Shown here one piece after another: positions 54,211 through 63,231 of a DNA stretch of 64,000 bases. The DNA is from Lactococcus hircilactis (GTDB lineage: Bacteria; Bacillota; Bacilli; Lactobacillales; Streptococcaceae), in the NCBI RefSeq assembly GCF_009601015.1, contig NZ_WITJ01000013.1:1-64000 (forward strand), written 5' to 3'. The position numbers were made by a program, and so were the translations under genes. Each line of letters opens with the position of its first letter. Positions within the stretch are counted from its first letter, which is position 1. Below the pieces are notes generated by a model. It was given only the letters and a program-made list of their open reading frames with translations. It was not told the origin of the DNA and searched no databases.

Positions 54211-54654
54211 TTACCAGCCCAATTCTGCTTTAATCATCCAAGTGGTTTTCTCAATATCTCCAAGTGCACCTGTATAAATATCTGCAGTCACATCATCGTG
54301 GTTTTCATTGGCCACATCAATCCCCTGTCTAAAGAGATCGGCTAAATATTTGTACGCTGTAACCAACGCTTCAAATCTCTCGTGAATGGATTTATCCCAG
54401 CTTGCAGTTTCTAAGCTGATTTTTGAAGTGTCATCAAATTCTTTTAAAGTAGAAAGTGGTGATCCTCCAATAGTGATTAAGCGTTCTGCAAATTCATCTT
54501 GAAGTTCATTCAAATCAGAAATGAAACTATCCATTTTTGGATGAAGATTCATAAATCCTGGTCCACGCATATACCAGTGGATTTGGTGAACAAGTGCTGA
54601 TGCTTTCGCAAGATCGGCAACCGTTTGATTGAGAATTGTGTTTACGTCTGACAT
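54211..54654 (-). CDS. dps: Dps-family ferroxidase / peroxide-resistance protein
   Basis: The 147-residue protein has the Dps four-helix bundle with ferroxidase ligands in LVHQIHWYMRGPGFMNLHPK (His26, His38), MDSFISDLNELQDEFAERLI (Asp42, Asp54, Glu57) and ends TTWMIKAELGW. It stores iron and removes H2O2; streptococcal members (Dpr) do not bind DNA. Its N-terminus is short, lacking a DNA-binding lysine tail. AAGGAGAAAATT precedes ATG 54654. Confidence 0.92.
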   Translation of the reverse strand: MSDVNTILNQTVADLAKASALVHQIHWYMRGPGFMNLHPKMDSFISDLNELQDEFAERLITIGGSPLSTLKEFDDTSKISLETASWDKSIHERFEALVTAYKYLADLFRQGIDVANENHDDVTADIYTGALGDIEKTTWMIKAELGW

Positions 54655-54760
54655 AATTTTCTCCTTTTTCTATCATTTATTTTTAACTCTTCTTTAATTA
54701 TACCCGTTTTTTGAACAAAAGCCAAATCATTCCCATAAAAAGTGACAACTCTTTTCTTTT

Positions 54761-54768
54761 TACGTATA
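54761..54768 (+). promoter_or_regulatory. ComX-type box before comC
   Basis: TTTTCTTTTTACGTATAAAA; the core TACGTATA differs from TACGAATA at one base and has the same T-run. It ends 7 bp before the comC ATG, which would give a nearly leaderless mRNA. Confidence 0.55.
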
Positions 54769-54775
54769 AAAAGAT

Positions 54776-55432
54776 ATGCTTAGTTTACTTATTTTCTTTT
54801 TTGGAAGTACGATTGGTTCTTTCTTACTCGTTTTTGTCGAACGTTTTTTCACTGAAGAATCTTTCATTTATGGACGATCACATTGTGATCATTGTCAGCA
54901 TCGTTTGGGCATTTTTGATCTTGTGCCACTCCTATCTCAATTATTTTTGAGAGGGCGATGTCGGTATTGCAAAACAAAAATTTCATTTCTTAATTTTTTT
55001 ACGGAATTGATTTGTGGTTTAATTTTTCTCAGTGCTTTTCTTCACTTCACATCCGTCACCCAAGCATTGAGTTTTCTTTTTTGTCTCGTTCTTTCTTTGT
55101 TTGATGCAAAAAATCATGGATTCCCCCTTCTCGTTTGGGGAGGATTTGCCGTTATATTTTTCCTGATTTTTCCTTTTCATGTAACCATGCTATGCTGGTT
55201 TTTCCTGGCTTTGCTCGCTGATTGTTTTCCGCTTAAAATCGGGGCAGGAGATTTTTTGTGGCTCTTTATTTTGTCTTATTTTTTATCATTCATTCAGTTA
55301 GTCGAAGTCATCCAAATCGCTAGTGTATTGGGGCTTTTGTGGTATGTCTTCAAAAAAGAAAAAGAACTGGCTTTCATTCCGTTTTTATCTATTGGATATC
55401 TAATCCTATTTCTAACGCTCCAAATTCACTAA
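54776..55432 (+). CDS. comC: Prepilin peptidase ComC (type IV leader peptidase)
   Basis: The 218-residue membrane enzyme processes competence pseudopilins. It starts [20 protein letters not shown], followed by the two zinc-type Cys pairs HCDHC and CRYCK. The catalytic Asp residues are plausibly in [15 protein letters not shown] and the later [10 protein letters not shown], as in TFPP aspartyl proteases. About seven hydrophobic segments are seen. It has no ribosome-binding site. Its 3' end overlaps dinB on the other strand by 44 bp. Confidence 0.88.
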   Translation: MLSLLIFFFGSTIGSFLLVFVERFFTEESFIYGRSHCDHCQHRLGIFDLVPLLSQLFLRGRCRYCKTKISFLNFFTELICGLIFLSAFLHFTSVTQALSFLFCLVLSLFDAKNHGFPLLVWGGFAVIFFLIFPFHVTMLCWFFLALLADCFPLKIGAGDFLWLFILSYFLSFIQLVEVIQIASVLGLLWYVFKKEKELAFIPFLSIGYLILFLTLQIH

Positions 55433-56483
55433 CAGTAACGCCCAATAATCGCACTCCTCTTGATTCATCAAAATCAATCGTTTCAAAAAGTTCTGTTGCT
55501 GCAGTTTTGAGTTTTTCATTTAGTGAGATATTTTCCTGAAATTTTTTTCGTTTAGTGAATGTTGTAAAATCTGAATATCTCATTTTGATCGTCACGACAT
55601 GCCCCACTAAATCGTATTTTTTTAGACTCTCTGCGACCTTTTCTGATAGAATATTCAACTCTTCTTTGATATCACTTGAAAAATAAAGGAGTTTTCCATA
55701 GGTTTTTTCTTTACCCACAGATTTTCTTTGACGTGAATTTTTTACTTTTGCCTGGTGGATCCCGTTTGCTTTGAGATACAATTCCCAGCCATAAACACCA
55801 AATCGCTCAGCTAAGTCTAGTGGATCAGCTTCTTGTATTTCTTTTCCTGTTTGAATATTCATTTCATGAAGTTTCGGGACTGTTGCTTTTCCTACACCGT
55901 GAAATTTTTCTATTGGTAATTGCGCTAAAAAAGCTTTAGCTTCTGCGGGTAAAATCACTGTCAAGCCATGTGGCTTTTGATAATCTGAAGCAATTTTTGC
56001 TAAAAATTTGTTGTAAGATATCCCTGCAGAGCAAGTCAAATGGAGTTCAACAAAAATATCGTGTTGAATTAATTTTGCAATCTTGATGGCAGATGTTGAT
56101 TGAATCTTGTTTTCTGTAACATCTAAGTAAGCTTCATCAATGGATGCACGCTCCACTTGGTCGGTATATCTAAAAAAGATTTTTTGAATTTGCTGTGAAA
56201 CAGCGGTATATTTTTCATAATGCCCAGAAATAAAGATTGCTTGAGGACAGCGTTCATAAGCTTCTTGAGCGCTCATTGCTGAGTGAATACCAAAAGCCCT
56301 GGCTTCGTAAGAGCACGTAGAAACAACACCTCTTCCACCTGTCTCTAAGGGATTTCTCGCAATCACGATTGGTTTCCCTTTGAGAGATGGATTGTCCCTG
56401 ATTTCTACAGCGGCAAAAAAAGCGTCCATGTCAATGTGTATAATTTTTCTTGATGTATCATTGATGAGTGGAAAAGAGAGCAT
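55389..56483 (-). CDS. dinB: DNA polymerase IV
   Basis: The 364-residue Y-family translesion polymerase has [47 protein letters not shown] (catalytic Asp-Glu) and [13 protein letters not shown], plus a little-finger domain. It lacks a clear C-terminal beta-clamp motif at the very end ([10 protein letters not shown]). It follows a small ORF and hdiR on the same strand, so SOS-like control by HdiR is plausible. AAAGTGAG precedes ATG 56483. Confidence 0.95.
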   Translation of the reverse strand: MLSFPLINDTSRKIIHIDMDAFFAAVEIRDNPSLKGKPIVIARNPLETGGRGVVSTCSYEARAFGIHSAMSAQEAYERCPQAIFISGHYEKYTAVSQQIQKIFFRYTDQVERASIDEAYLDVTENKIQSTSAIKIAKLIQHDIFVELHLTCSAGISYNKFLAKIASDYQKPHGLTVILPAEAKAFLAQLPIEKFHGVGKATVPKLHEMNIQTGKEIQEADPLDLAERFGVYGWELYLKANGIHQAKVKNSRQRKSVGKEKTYGKLLYFSSDIKEELNILSEKVAESLKKYDLVGHVVTIKMRYSDFTTFTKRKKFQENISLNEKLKTAATELFETIDFDESRGVRLLGVTVSEFGALEIGLDIQ

Positions 56484-56497
56484 GATTTTTTCTCACT

Positions 56498-56692
56498 TTA
56501 GGCAGAATGCTGATTGGTTTTGATGGGTTTTGTTTTTGTTTCCGTTTTTCTTATCTGATTTATTAAATGCAGTGATTTTTGCGTTGTGTTTTGATTTAAT
56601 TTGCGCTCTAAAAGCAGGACTAATTCGTAACTTACGGAAAAAATCACACCGACACTCAAAATCGGAATAAATTGCATGTAATTCTCTAACAT
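56498..56692 (-). CDS. Small membrane protein between hdiR and dinB
   Basis: I choose ATG 56692 (MLENYMQFIPILSVGVIFSV), six bases after GGAG. The 64-residue protein has one membrane helix (about 8-28) and a basic, polar C-terminus (QIRKTETKTKPIKTNQHS). It sits 14 bp before dinB and 29 bp after hdiR, so the three probably form one DNA-damage operon. A small SOS membrane peptide is conceivable, but nothing identifies it. Confidence 0.45.
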   Translation of the reverse strand: MLENYMQFIPILSVGVIFSVSYELVLLLERKLNQNTTQKSLHLINQIRKTETKTKPIKTNQHSA

Positions 56693-56721
56693 CATCATCT
56701 CCATCAACCAAAGCTTCTGCG

Positions 56722-57501
56722 TTAATCTTCGATTTGTTCTTCTTCAAGTTCCATAAAATGATCAACCACTGGTCCAATAATTCTGAAATTATCTTCTTCT
56801 CCTAAATAAAAATCTTTGTATTTAGGATTTAATGAATGAATCCTGAACTGTTGATCTTCTTTAAAAACTTGTTTAATATAAAGTTGTTCATCTCCCAAAT
56901 CTCCCTGAGAAATGGCATAAATCTGACCATCACGATCGAATCCTGTTTTTAAAAAGGTAGCAATCGAAAAATTAGGAAATTCTGGCTCCATTGACTCCCC
57001 TTTGATTCGCGCTGCTCCGTCATATCTCGCCAATCTTTCTGGAGTATAGGCTTTGTATGTTTCACCTGTATTTGAAACTGCCTGTCCATATCCTGCTGAC
57101 AGTTGCTCGTCTTCAACGATAGCATAGTGAAGGCGATCGCGTTTGTAGCGTGTGATTTCGATAATTTTTGACATCGAGCGCTCTTTTTGTGGGATTTGGA
57201 CTTGTTTTTGCATCAAAAAATGCGCAAACTCAGACAATTGAACTTTTTGGGAATTGCTTAACCGTCTGAAATCGTCAATCAACAGTCCTTCTTCAGTGTT
57301 TATATCATCTTTTTCTATAATTTTGCGGATAGGCATCTGATAGATATCAGATAGTTTTTCGAGCAACTCCAATGTGGGATTACTCTTTTTTTGTTCCCAT
57401 GAAACATAACTACTCTGTTTAATCCCGAGCCTTTTTGCTAATTCCGACTGGGTGAGATTCGCAGAAGTGCGAAGTCGCTTGATATTTTCTCCGAAATTCA
57501 T
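56722..57501 (-). CDS. hdiR: HdiR-type SOS/heat repressor (HTH plus S24 peptidase)
   Basis: The 259-residue protein has an XRE helix-turn-helix (about 6-60; NLTQSELAKRLGIKQSSYVS) and a LexA-like S24 domain with the cleavage pair Ala136-Gly137 in LSAGYG, Ser170 in GESMEP and Lys210 in YIKQV. In Lactococcus lactis HdiR plays the role of LexA: self-cleavage after DNA damage derepresses its own gene and polymerase genes. dinB lies downstream here. AGAGGGAAGCG precedes ATG 57501. Confidence 0.92.
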   Translation of the reverse strand: MNFGENIKRLRTSANLTQSELAKRLGIKQSSYVSWEQKKSNPTLELLEKLSDIYQMPIRKIIEKDDINTEEGLLIDDFRRLSNSQKVQLSEFAHFLMQKQVQIPQKERSMSKIIEITRYKRDRLHYAIVEDEQLSAGYGQAVSNTGETYKAYTPERLARYDGAARIKGESMEPEFPNFSIATFLKTGFDRDGQIYAISQGDLGDEQLYIKQVFKEDQQFRIHSLNPKYKDFYLGEEDNFRIIGPVVDHFMELEEEQIED

Positions 57502-57525
57502 CGCTTCCCTCTTATCGTGTTTTTC

Positions 57526-57558
57526 TATATTATAATATATTTATATCGCATTTGTCAA
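57526..57558 (-). promoter_or_regulatory. hdiR promoter with palindromic -10 operator
   Basis: Minus-strand TTGACA (complement of 57553-57558), 18-bp spacer, TATAAT (complement of 57529-57534). The -10 box lies inside a 14-bp perfect palindrome, TATATTATAATATA (57526-57539), suited to autorepression. Confidence 0.7.
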
Positions 57559-57590
57559 TCTTTCTATTATTTTTTTAAAGTAATATTTTG

Positions 57591-57623
57591 ATTAAGCTTG
57601 ATTTAAGCCTTTTCATTTATAAT
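57591..57623 (+). promoter_or_regulatory. CiaR-type direct repeat and -10 box
   Basis: ATTAAG-N5-TTTAAG (57591-57607) is followed after exactly 10 bp by TATAAT (57618-57623). This equals the CiaR-dependent promoter design of streptococci. Confidence 0.7.
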
Positions 57624-57629
57624 GTTGAT

Positions 57630-57697
57630 ACTCCCTAAATAATTTCTTCATAACCCCTTAGCTGAATGTCTCCCCGGATATTCAGCTTTTTTATTTT
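57630..57697 (+). ncRNA. Candidate CiaR-dependent small RNA (csRNA-like)
   Basis: An RNA of about 60-68 nt would start near 57630 and end at the terminator AGCTGAAT-N12-ATTCAGCT plus T6 (57660-57693). It has C-rich unpaired motifs (ACTCCCT, AACCCCTT, and TCTCCCC in the terminator loop), complementary to ribosome-binding sites, as csRNAs have. No ORF fits inside. It lies between the hdiR promoter and murC on the opposite strand to both. Confidence 0.65.
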
Positions 57698-57698
57698 A

Positions 57699-57724
57699 AA
57701 AAAACTCCAAAATGGAGTTTTTAT
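57699..57724 (-). terminator. murC terminator
   Basis: AAAACTCC-aaaat-GGAGTTTTT, overlapping the murC stop. Confidence 0.75.
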
Positions 57725-59052
57725 TGAACGTTATCTGTTAGTTGGCTTAAAAGTTTTTCAAACGCTTGTTCATACTGTTGAATATTTCCTGCCCCCATGA
57801 AAACGTAAACGGCACGTTCATGATCTAAGAGTGGGGATACGTTATCAACATTGATCACGCGCGCTGGTTTGCGTACTTTATTTGCAAGATCTTGTGCTGT
57901 AATTTCGTGATGATCAACTTCACGTGCAGAGCTATAGATTTGTGCAAGATAAACGGTATCTGCATGATCCAGGACGCGTGCAAAATCATCAGCAAAAGCG
58001 ATGGTTCGCGTAAATGTATGGGGTTGAAAGACAGCAACAATTTCACGATCTGGGTATTTTTGACGTGCAGCATCAATGGTTGCTTCAATTTCTGTTGGAT
58101 GGTGAGCAAAATCATCAATCACAACCGTCCCATTGACTGTTTTTTCTGTAAAACGACGCTTTACGCCTTTAAAAGTCAACATATGGTCTGCCACTTCTTG
58201 CATGTTCAACCCTAATTGATGACATACGCCAACTACTGCTAAAGCGTTGAGAACATTGTGCTTTCCAAAAGTTGGAACAACAAAATGTCCAATCATCTCG
58301 CCTTTATGATACGCATCAAATGAAGAGCCCCGTGTCGTGCGCACAAGGTTGAGCGCTTGATAGTCGTCGTTAGGTGTAAATCCATAATAATAAATTGGAA
58401 CGGGTGCAGTTAATTTTCTGAGGTACTCGTCATCTCCGTAGGCAAAAATACCTTTTTTGATATTCTGTGCATAGTCTTCAAAAGTTGCAGCAACGTCTTC
58501 AATACTATGAAAGAAATCAGGATGATCAAAATCAATGTTCGTCATAATCGTGTATTCTGGATGATAGGGCATAAAGTGCCGTTGATATTCATCAGACTCA
58601 AAAACAAAGTATTTGCTGGCTTCATTTCCCCGTCCAGTCCCATCACCGATCAAAAATGAAGTATCTACAATATTTCCCATGACGTGGGCAAGCATTCCAG
58701 TTGTTGAGGTTTTTCCATGTGCTCCTGCTACACCAATACTTGTGAATTCTTCCATAAATTCACCCAAAAATTCGTGGTAGCGTTGGTAAGGAAACCCATT
58801 TTTATCGGCATAAGCGATCTCGACATTGTTGTCATCCGTGAAGGAATTCCCTGCAATGAGGACATCACCTGGTTTAATGTTTTTTTCATCAAAGGCTAAA
58901 ATTGGGATTCCCGCTTGCTCAAGGCCGCGTTGAGTAAAAAAGTAATCCGTTGAATCTGATCCTTGAACTTTTTTTCCCATTTGATGTAACATCAGTGCAA
59001 GTGCACTCATTCCTGAGCCTTTAATTCCGATAAAGTGATATGTTTTTTCCAT
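57721..59052 (-). CDS. murC: UDP-N-acetylmuramate--L-alanine ligase
   Basis: The 443-residue Mur ligase adds L-Ala to UDP-MurNAc in the cytoplasm. It shows [20 protein letters not shown], the ATP loop [46 protein letters not shown] and [10 protein letters not shown]. Length is standard. In streptococci murC lies close to the snf helicase gene, as here. Confidence 0.97.
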   Translation of the reverse strand: MEKTYHFIGIKGSGMSALALMLHQMGKKVQGSDSTDYFFTQRGLEQAGIPILAFDEKNIKPGDVLIAGNSFTDDNNVEIAYADKNGFPYQRYHEFLGEFMEEFTSIGVAGAHGKTSTTGMLAHVMGNIVDTSFLIGDGTGRGNEASKYFVFESDEYQRHFMPYHPEYTIMTNIDFDHPDFFHSIEDVAATFEDYAQNIKKGIFAYGDDEYLRKLTAPVPIYYYGFTPNDDYQALNLVRTTRGSSFDAYHKGEMIGHFVVPTFGKHNVLNALAVVGVCHQLGLNMQEVADHMLTFKGVKRRFTEKTVNGTVVIDDFAHHPTEIEATIDAARQKYPDREIVAVFQPHTFTRTIAFADDFARVLDHADTVYLAQIYSSAREVDHHEITAQDLANKVRKPARVINVDNVSPLLDHERAVYVFMGAGNIQQYEQAFEKLLSQLTDNVQ

Positions 59053-59062
59053 GATAAATCGC

Positions 59063-59076
59063 TGTCAGTACTGACA
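59063..59076. repeat. Dispersed palindrome, copy 16
   Basis: 11 bp upstream of the murC start codon, where its hairpin would lie over the ribosome-binding region of murC. Confidence 0.9.
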
Positions 59077-59135
59077 AAAATGGTACTGAACGCATTTCCT
59101 CTCTTTTTTACAACATGACATTCAAAAATTGACTC

Positions 59136-59149
59136 TGTCAGTACTGACA
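59136..59149. repeat. Dispersed palindrome, copy 17
   Basis: Symmetry extends to ACTCTGTC...GACAGAGT; with the downstream T-rich run it can act as the terminator of the 59189-59782 gene. Confidence 0.9.
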
Positions 59150-59188
59150 GAGTTCTATTTTTTTAATTTTTAAGCATTTTTTTTGGAA

Positions 59189-59782
59189 TTAGACAATTCC
59201 ACGATCAAAAATGTTTTTTCGTTTATTTTCAAAATAAGTTTTGGGTTGCGTTTGAGCCAAATTTTTATTTCTTGGCACCGCTTGTTTCATTCCCGACTTT
59301 GACATCGCGTCAGAAAGATTTAGCCCTTGTTTTTTCATGTCCGAAATCGGATTGTCATTGGTCAAGCGCTGCTTTTTCAAAATGGCAGATGACGAGCGGC
59401 GCGAGGCCACTTCTTCTTTATCGCGCTCTAAGGGTGACACGTATTTTTTAGGCGGCTTTGGTAAGGTTGCTGCAGCACGAATGGCACGTTCTTTGGATTC
59501 ATCAATGCTCGTTTTTTTGGGCATTTTATCAAATGAGCTCACTCCATTGTGTTCGCTGTTTAATGGACGATGTTGCGTGCTATAACTTACTTTAGGACGA
59601 TATGAAGTAAATTGGTCTGAACGTTTTTTCTCTGCTTTTTTTGGAGCATCATCAAAAGTCCCCTCGTCTTTTAGACTTGGATTTTTGATGATTAATTGTT
59701 GGTTTGTATAAATGACGCGCGTATCTTTTTGGAGCGGCTCATCATCACCCATAATTGGAAATGTAACTCTTCTTTCTGCCAT
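59189..59782 (-). CDS. Hypothetical basic, mostly disordered protein
   Basis: The start is ATG 59782 (MAERRVTFPIMGDDEPLQKD) after AAGAGGAC. The 197-residue cytoplasmic protein is rich in Lys, Arg, Ser and Pro without a clear fold. Short patches stand out: KERAIRAAATLPKPPKKYVS, PLERDKEEVASRRSSSAIL and DMKKQGLNLSDAMSKSG. It lies between snf and murC. No family is recognised; a role in the cell envelope or division is only a guess from its neighbours. Confidence 0.65.
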   Translation of the reverse strand: MAERRVTFPIMGDDEPLQKDTRVIYTNQQLIIKNPSLKDEGTFDDAPKKAEKKRSDQFTSYRPKVSYSTQHRPLNSEHNGVSSFDKMPKKTSIDESKERAIRAAATLPKPPKKYVSPLERDKEEVASRRSSSAILKKQRLTNDNPISDMKKQGLNLSDAMSKSGMKQAVPRNKNLAQTQPKTYFENKRKNIFDRGIV

Positions 59783-59910
59783 ATCAGTCCTCTTACCAAT
59801 TGCGGTGTTCGCAATATTCATTTAATCCATCGGGGATGGAGGTGAAAATTTTCATTCCTACTTTTGTCAAAAGTAGTCTCTTTATAATTATAACGTATTT
59901 TTATTAATTT

Positions 59911-62900
59911 TTAAAGTCCGAGTCCTAAAATTTCACGAATTTCTTCCGCACTGAGTGCTTTATCCACTACATCTCCTTCAAGAACATTCGCGATCAAATC
60001 TTTTTTGCGCTCTTGAATTTCCATAATTTTCTCTTCAATCGTTCCTTGTGTGATTAATCGAATGACTTCTACTGTATTTTTTTGCCCCATTCGATGAGCA
60101 CGCGCCACAGCTTGTTCTTCCACTGCTGGATTCCACCATAAATCAACCAAAATCACCACATCCGCAGAAGTCAAATTGAGCCCCACACCTCCTGCTTTTA
60201 AAGACACCATAAAAGCATCGCGACTTCCAGCATTGAAGGCTTGAACCATTGAAAGCCGCTCTTTTACTGGGGTAGATCCAGTCAATTTATATGCGCTCAA
60301 TCCTAATTCACGCATCATTTTTTCGATAAACGGAAAAACTTTTGTGAACTGTGAAAAAATAAGAGGACGATGACCTGAATCTTTGATTTGTTCAAGTAAT
60401 TCGCGCAAACGTTCTAGTTTACCAGATTTTCCTTTGTAATCGTCCATAAAAAGAGCAGGGGTGTTACAAATTTGACGCAGTCGAGTGATGCCCGCAAGAA
60501 TTTCAATGCGTGATTTTGAAAGTTCACGACTATCCATTGCACTTACTTTTTGCTGCATCAATTCAAGCTGTGCCATATAGATGATTTTTTGATCATCGGC
60601 TAATTGATTAAACAACGTGCTTTCCATTTTATCTGGTAATTCTTCAAGTACGTCTTCTTTTTTACGACGCATGATAAATGGATGAAGCATCCGCGCAATT
60701 GCGGGAGCTTGCATTTTATTAAATTTGTCTCGTGGGGGGAGAAAGCCTGGCATTACAACTTGGAAAATGGCCCAAATTTCTTCGAGCCGATTTTCAAGTG
60801 GCGTTCCTGAAATCGCAAAAGTGTGTTCAACATTGAGTGCTGAGAGCACTTTATTCGTTTTGCTACTGTAGTTTTTCACATATTGTGCTTCGTCAAGTAA
60901 AAGATACGTGAGTTTTTTTTCTTGATACGCGTCAAAATCTTTCAAAAAGCTTCCGTAACTGGTGATATAAACCTGATGCTTTTCCCCAATAATGACATCG
61001 CGCTCTGCTTTAATCCCATCTACGACAACAAAATCCACTGTATCTGTAAATTTTTCAAATTCACTCGCCCAGTTATAGGTCAAACTTGCTGGCGCTGTGA
61101 TTAAAGCCGTTTCATTTTCTGTCAGTGATGACAAAAGGTATGTGATCGCTTGAACCGTTTTTCCAAGTCCCATGTCGTCAGCCAAAATGCCACCCAACGA
61201 ATAATGCGTCAGCATCTTCATCCAACGCACTCCGACTTCTTGATAGGTCCGCAAATGCGCTTTGATGTGCGCTGGTTTTTCATATTGGAAATTTTCTGGA
61301 TGTGTTAAATCATTGAAAAATGATGTAAATTTTTCAGAAAAAGACGTGCCAGCAACGTGCTCAAAAATTTTGGAAACCTGAAATGAACGGTTGGCGTTGA
61401 CTGTAATAGAATTGCCAGTGATGACAAAATGATCATCTAATTCTTTGAGTGCTGATTTTAGTCCATCAAATTTCTTATCAAATTGATAAAATCGCCCTTC
61501 TTTACTGACAAAATAATCTGCATTCGCTTGCAATTTAGCAATCACATCTGCTAATTCATTTTCGCCAACATGGGGTAAATCAAAAGCAATATCAAGCAGT
61601 CCACCTCTTTGATCAATGGTGATTTCAGGAATTTCACTGATATGCATTTCTGTCAGCGCTGACGAAAGTTCTACTTTTCCTATTTTTTGAAACGCAGGTA
61701 AAATCCGTAAAAAGAAGCGTTCTGTCACGCCTGACAAAATTGTAATTTCACTCTCAAATGCTTTAGCAAAACCAAAGCGCTCCATCACACCAAAAATACG
61801 TTGCTCTTTTCTTAAATCTCGAGAAAAATCAAGACTTTCTAAATCATGAAACGATTGAACTGAAAAATCGCCATAATCAAAAACAACCGACAACACTAAT
61901 CCTTGTTGAGCCGACTGTTCAAATTTAAAAATCGGATTAAATTTTCGAACTTGAAAATATTTCGGTGCTGTAATTTTTCCCAAGATGGAAAGTTCTTGAA
62001 GCGCTTGGGCGAGTGTATCTTTATTTGAAAAATCAAATCGAACGGTCTGATCATGTTTGAATTGCTTGTCTAAAACCGCAAGGATACGTCGCTGTTCTTG
62101 AGTAATCTTATAAAAGCCATGATCAAAATACAGTAACGCACCATCATAAAAACGATGATACGCTTGTGTTACAAATTTCAATTCGATAAAATTTTCACCA
62201 CTTTTGACTAAAAATTCAAAAAGTTCACTGTCTGAATCTAAATCTAAAAATGTGAAAAATTTAATCTCTCGCTCATCAATTTTCAAAGAAAAATTTTCTA
62301 GCGCACTCGCTAAATCAAGTCCTTCTTCTAGGAACAAAAACGGTAAATTTAGATAACGTCCATTTTTAATAAATAAGGAACGTGTGAGATTCTCATCCGA
62401 ACGCGCATCAATTTTTAATAAAAAGTTTAAAAAATCCTGACTTGCTTCATCAAAATTATCAAAAAAGAGATCTACCCAATTGCCTCCCATCGGATATTGA
62501 CTGAAATTTCGCAACGTTCTCAAAAAATAGGGTAAATCCTTGATCACATAAGATTTTCCTAATTTTTCACTTCTTAATCGTAAATCAAAATATAAGAAAT
62601 GATACAAAGAAAAGACATCACGTAGCTTTTCATCATCACTCACAACAATTTCCAAACTGTACTGATCTGCGCCAAAATTTGATTGTGTTTCAGCGTTAAT
62701 CGCATCCAAAAAGACGAGATTTTCACTATAAATGGCTTCTTCTTCCTCTATTTCTTCCTTTTCTTTTGCTTTAGCCTCGGTTCGTTCAATATTTTTTAAA
62801 TATTCTTCGATCGCTGCAATATGTTTGCAATAGCGATGATTTTGCTGAAAAACAGCACAAGAACAAAAATCTTGCGCGCCATCCAGATCATAAATGACCT

Positions 62901-63018
62901 GCTCACCCTCAAGTTCTGCGGACAATTTAAATGCTGTCTCAACAGGTTCCGACAAAAGCCCTGAGGCGTACAACTCAATTCCTTGTGCACGCACTCGCGC
63001 TGGCATCATTCTACTCAT
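59911..63018 (-). CDS. SNF2-family helicase with SWIM zinc finger
   Basis: The 1035-residue protein has a SWIM zinc finger near 52-67 (CSCAVFQQNHRYCKHI), a long SNF2 accessory region and the SNF2 ATPase: ADDMGLGKTVQAITYL (Walker A), LLLDEAQYVKN (DEAQ box), SGTPLENRLEEIWAIF, SLKAGGVGLNLTSADVVILV and HRMGQKNTVEVIRLI. It moves along DNA or RNA using ATP; partners are unknown. Such genes are found near murC in streptococci. A relative of the dispersed palindrome (TGTCAGCGCTGACG) is at 61651-61664. Confidence 0.92.
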   Translation of the reverse strand: MSRMMPARVRAQGIELYASGLLSEPVETAFKLSAELEGEQVIYDLDGAQDFCSCAVFQQNHRYCKHIAAIEEYLKNIERTEAKAKEKEEIEEEEAIYSENLVFLDAINAETQSNFGADQYSLEIVVSDDEKLRDVFSLYHFLYFDLRLRSEKLGKSYVIKDLPYFLRTLRNFSQYPMGGNWVDLFFDNFDEASQDFLNFLLKIDARSDENLTRSLFIKNGRYLNLPFLFLEEGLDLASALENFSLKIDEREIKFFTFLDLDSDSELFEFLVKSGENFIELKFVTQAYHRFYDGALLYFDHGFYKITQEQRRILAVLDKQFKHDQTVRFDFSNKDTLAQALQELSILGKITAPKYFQVRKFNPIFKFEQSAQQGLVLSVVFDYGDFSVQSFHDLESLDFSRDLRKEQRIFGVMERFGFAKAFESEITILSGVTERFFLRILPAFQKIGKVELSSALTEMHISEIPEITIDQRGGLLDIAFDLPHVGENELADVIAKLQANADYFVSKEGRFYQFDKKFDGLKSALKELDDHFVITGNSITVNANRSFQVSKIFEHVAGTSFSEKFTSFFNDLTHPENFQYEKPAHIKAHLRTYQEVGVRWMKMLTHYSLGGILADDMGLGKTVQAITYLLSSLTENETALITAPASLTYNWASEFEKFTDTVDFVVVDGIKAERDVIIGEKHQVYITSYGSFLKDFDAYQEKKLTYLLLDEAQYVKNYSSKTNKVLSALNVEHTFAISGTPLENRLEEIWAIFQVVMPGFLPPRDKFNKMQAPAIARMLHPFIMRRKKEDVLEELPDKMESTLFNQLADDQKIIYMAQLELMQQKVSAMDSRELSKSRIEILAGITRLRQICNTPALFMDDYKGKSGKLERLRELLEQIKDSGHRPLIFSQFTKVFPFIEKMMRELGLSAYKLTGSTPVKERLSMVQAFNAGSRDAFMVSLKAGGVGLNLTSADVVILVDLWWNPAVEEQAVARAHRMGQKNTVEVIRLITQGTIEEKIMEIQERKKDLIANVLEGDVVDKALSAEEIREILGLGL

Positions 63019-63231
63019 GTATCCTCCGATGCATCACTTCAAAGCTTAATTCGGCTTTAATTTGCTTAAAGCAAATTTTTCGATTTTCACGAATTTTTAG
63101 TGAATTGTTTCAATTTTTTTGCGTATATTATACCATATTTTCGTTTATTTTGCACAGTCTAATAAAATTTAATTTAATTTCCACTCAGAAAACAAAATAA
63201 AAGTCCTCTTTCATGACTTTTATCTTTTATT

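Noticed and set aside
59864-59880. Palindrome ACTTTTG-t-CAAAAGT upstream of the 59189-59782 gene
   Set aside because: A/T-rich and short, and it does not match the GTCAAA-N4-TTTGAC operator spacing; too weak to call.
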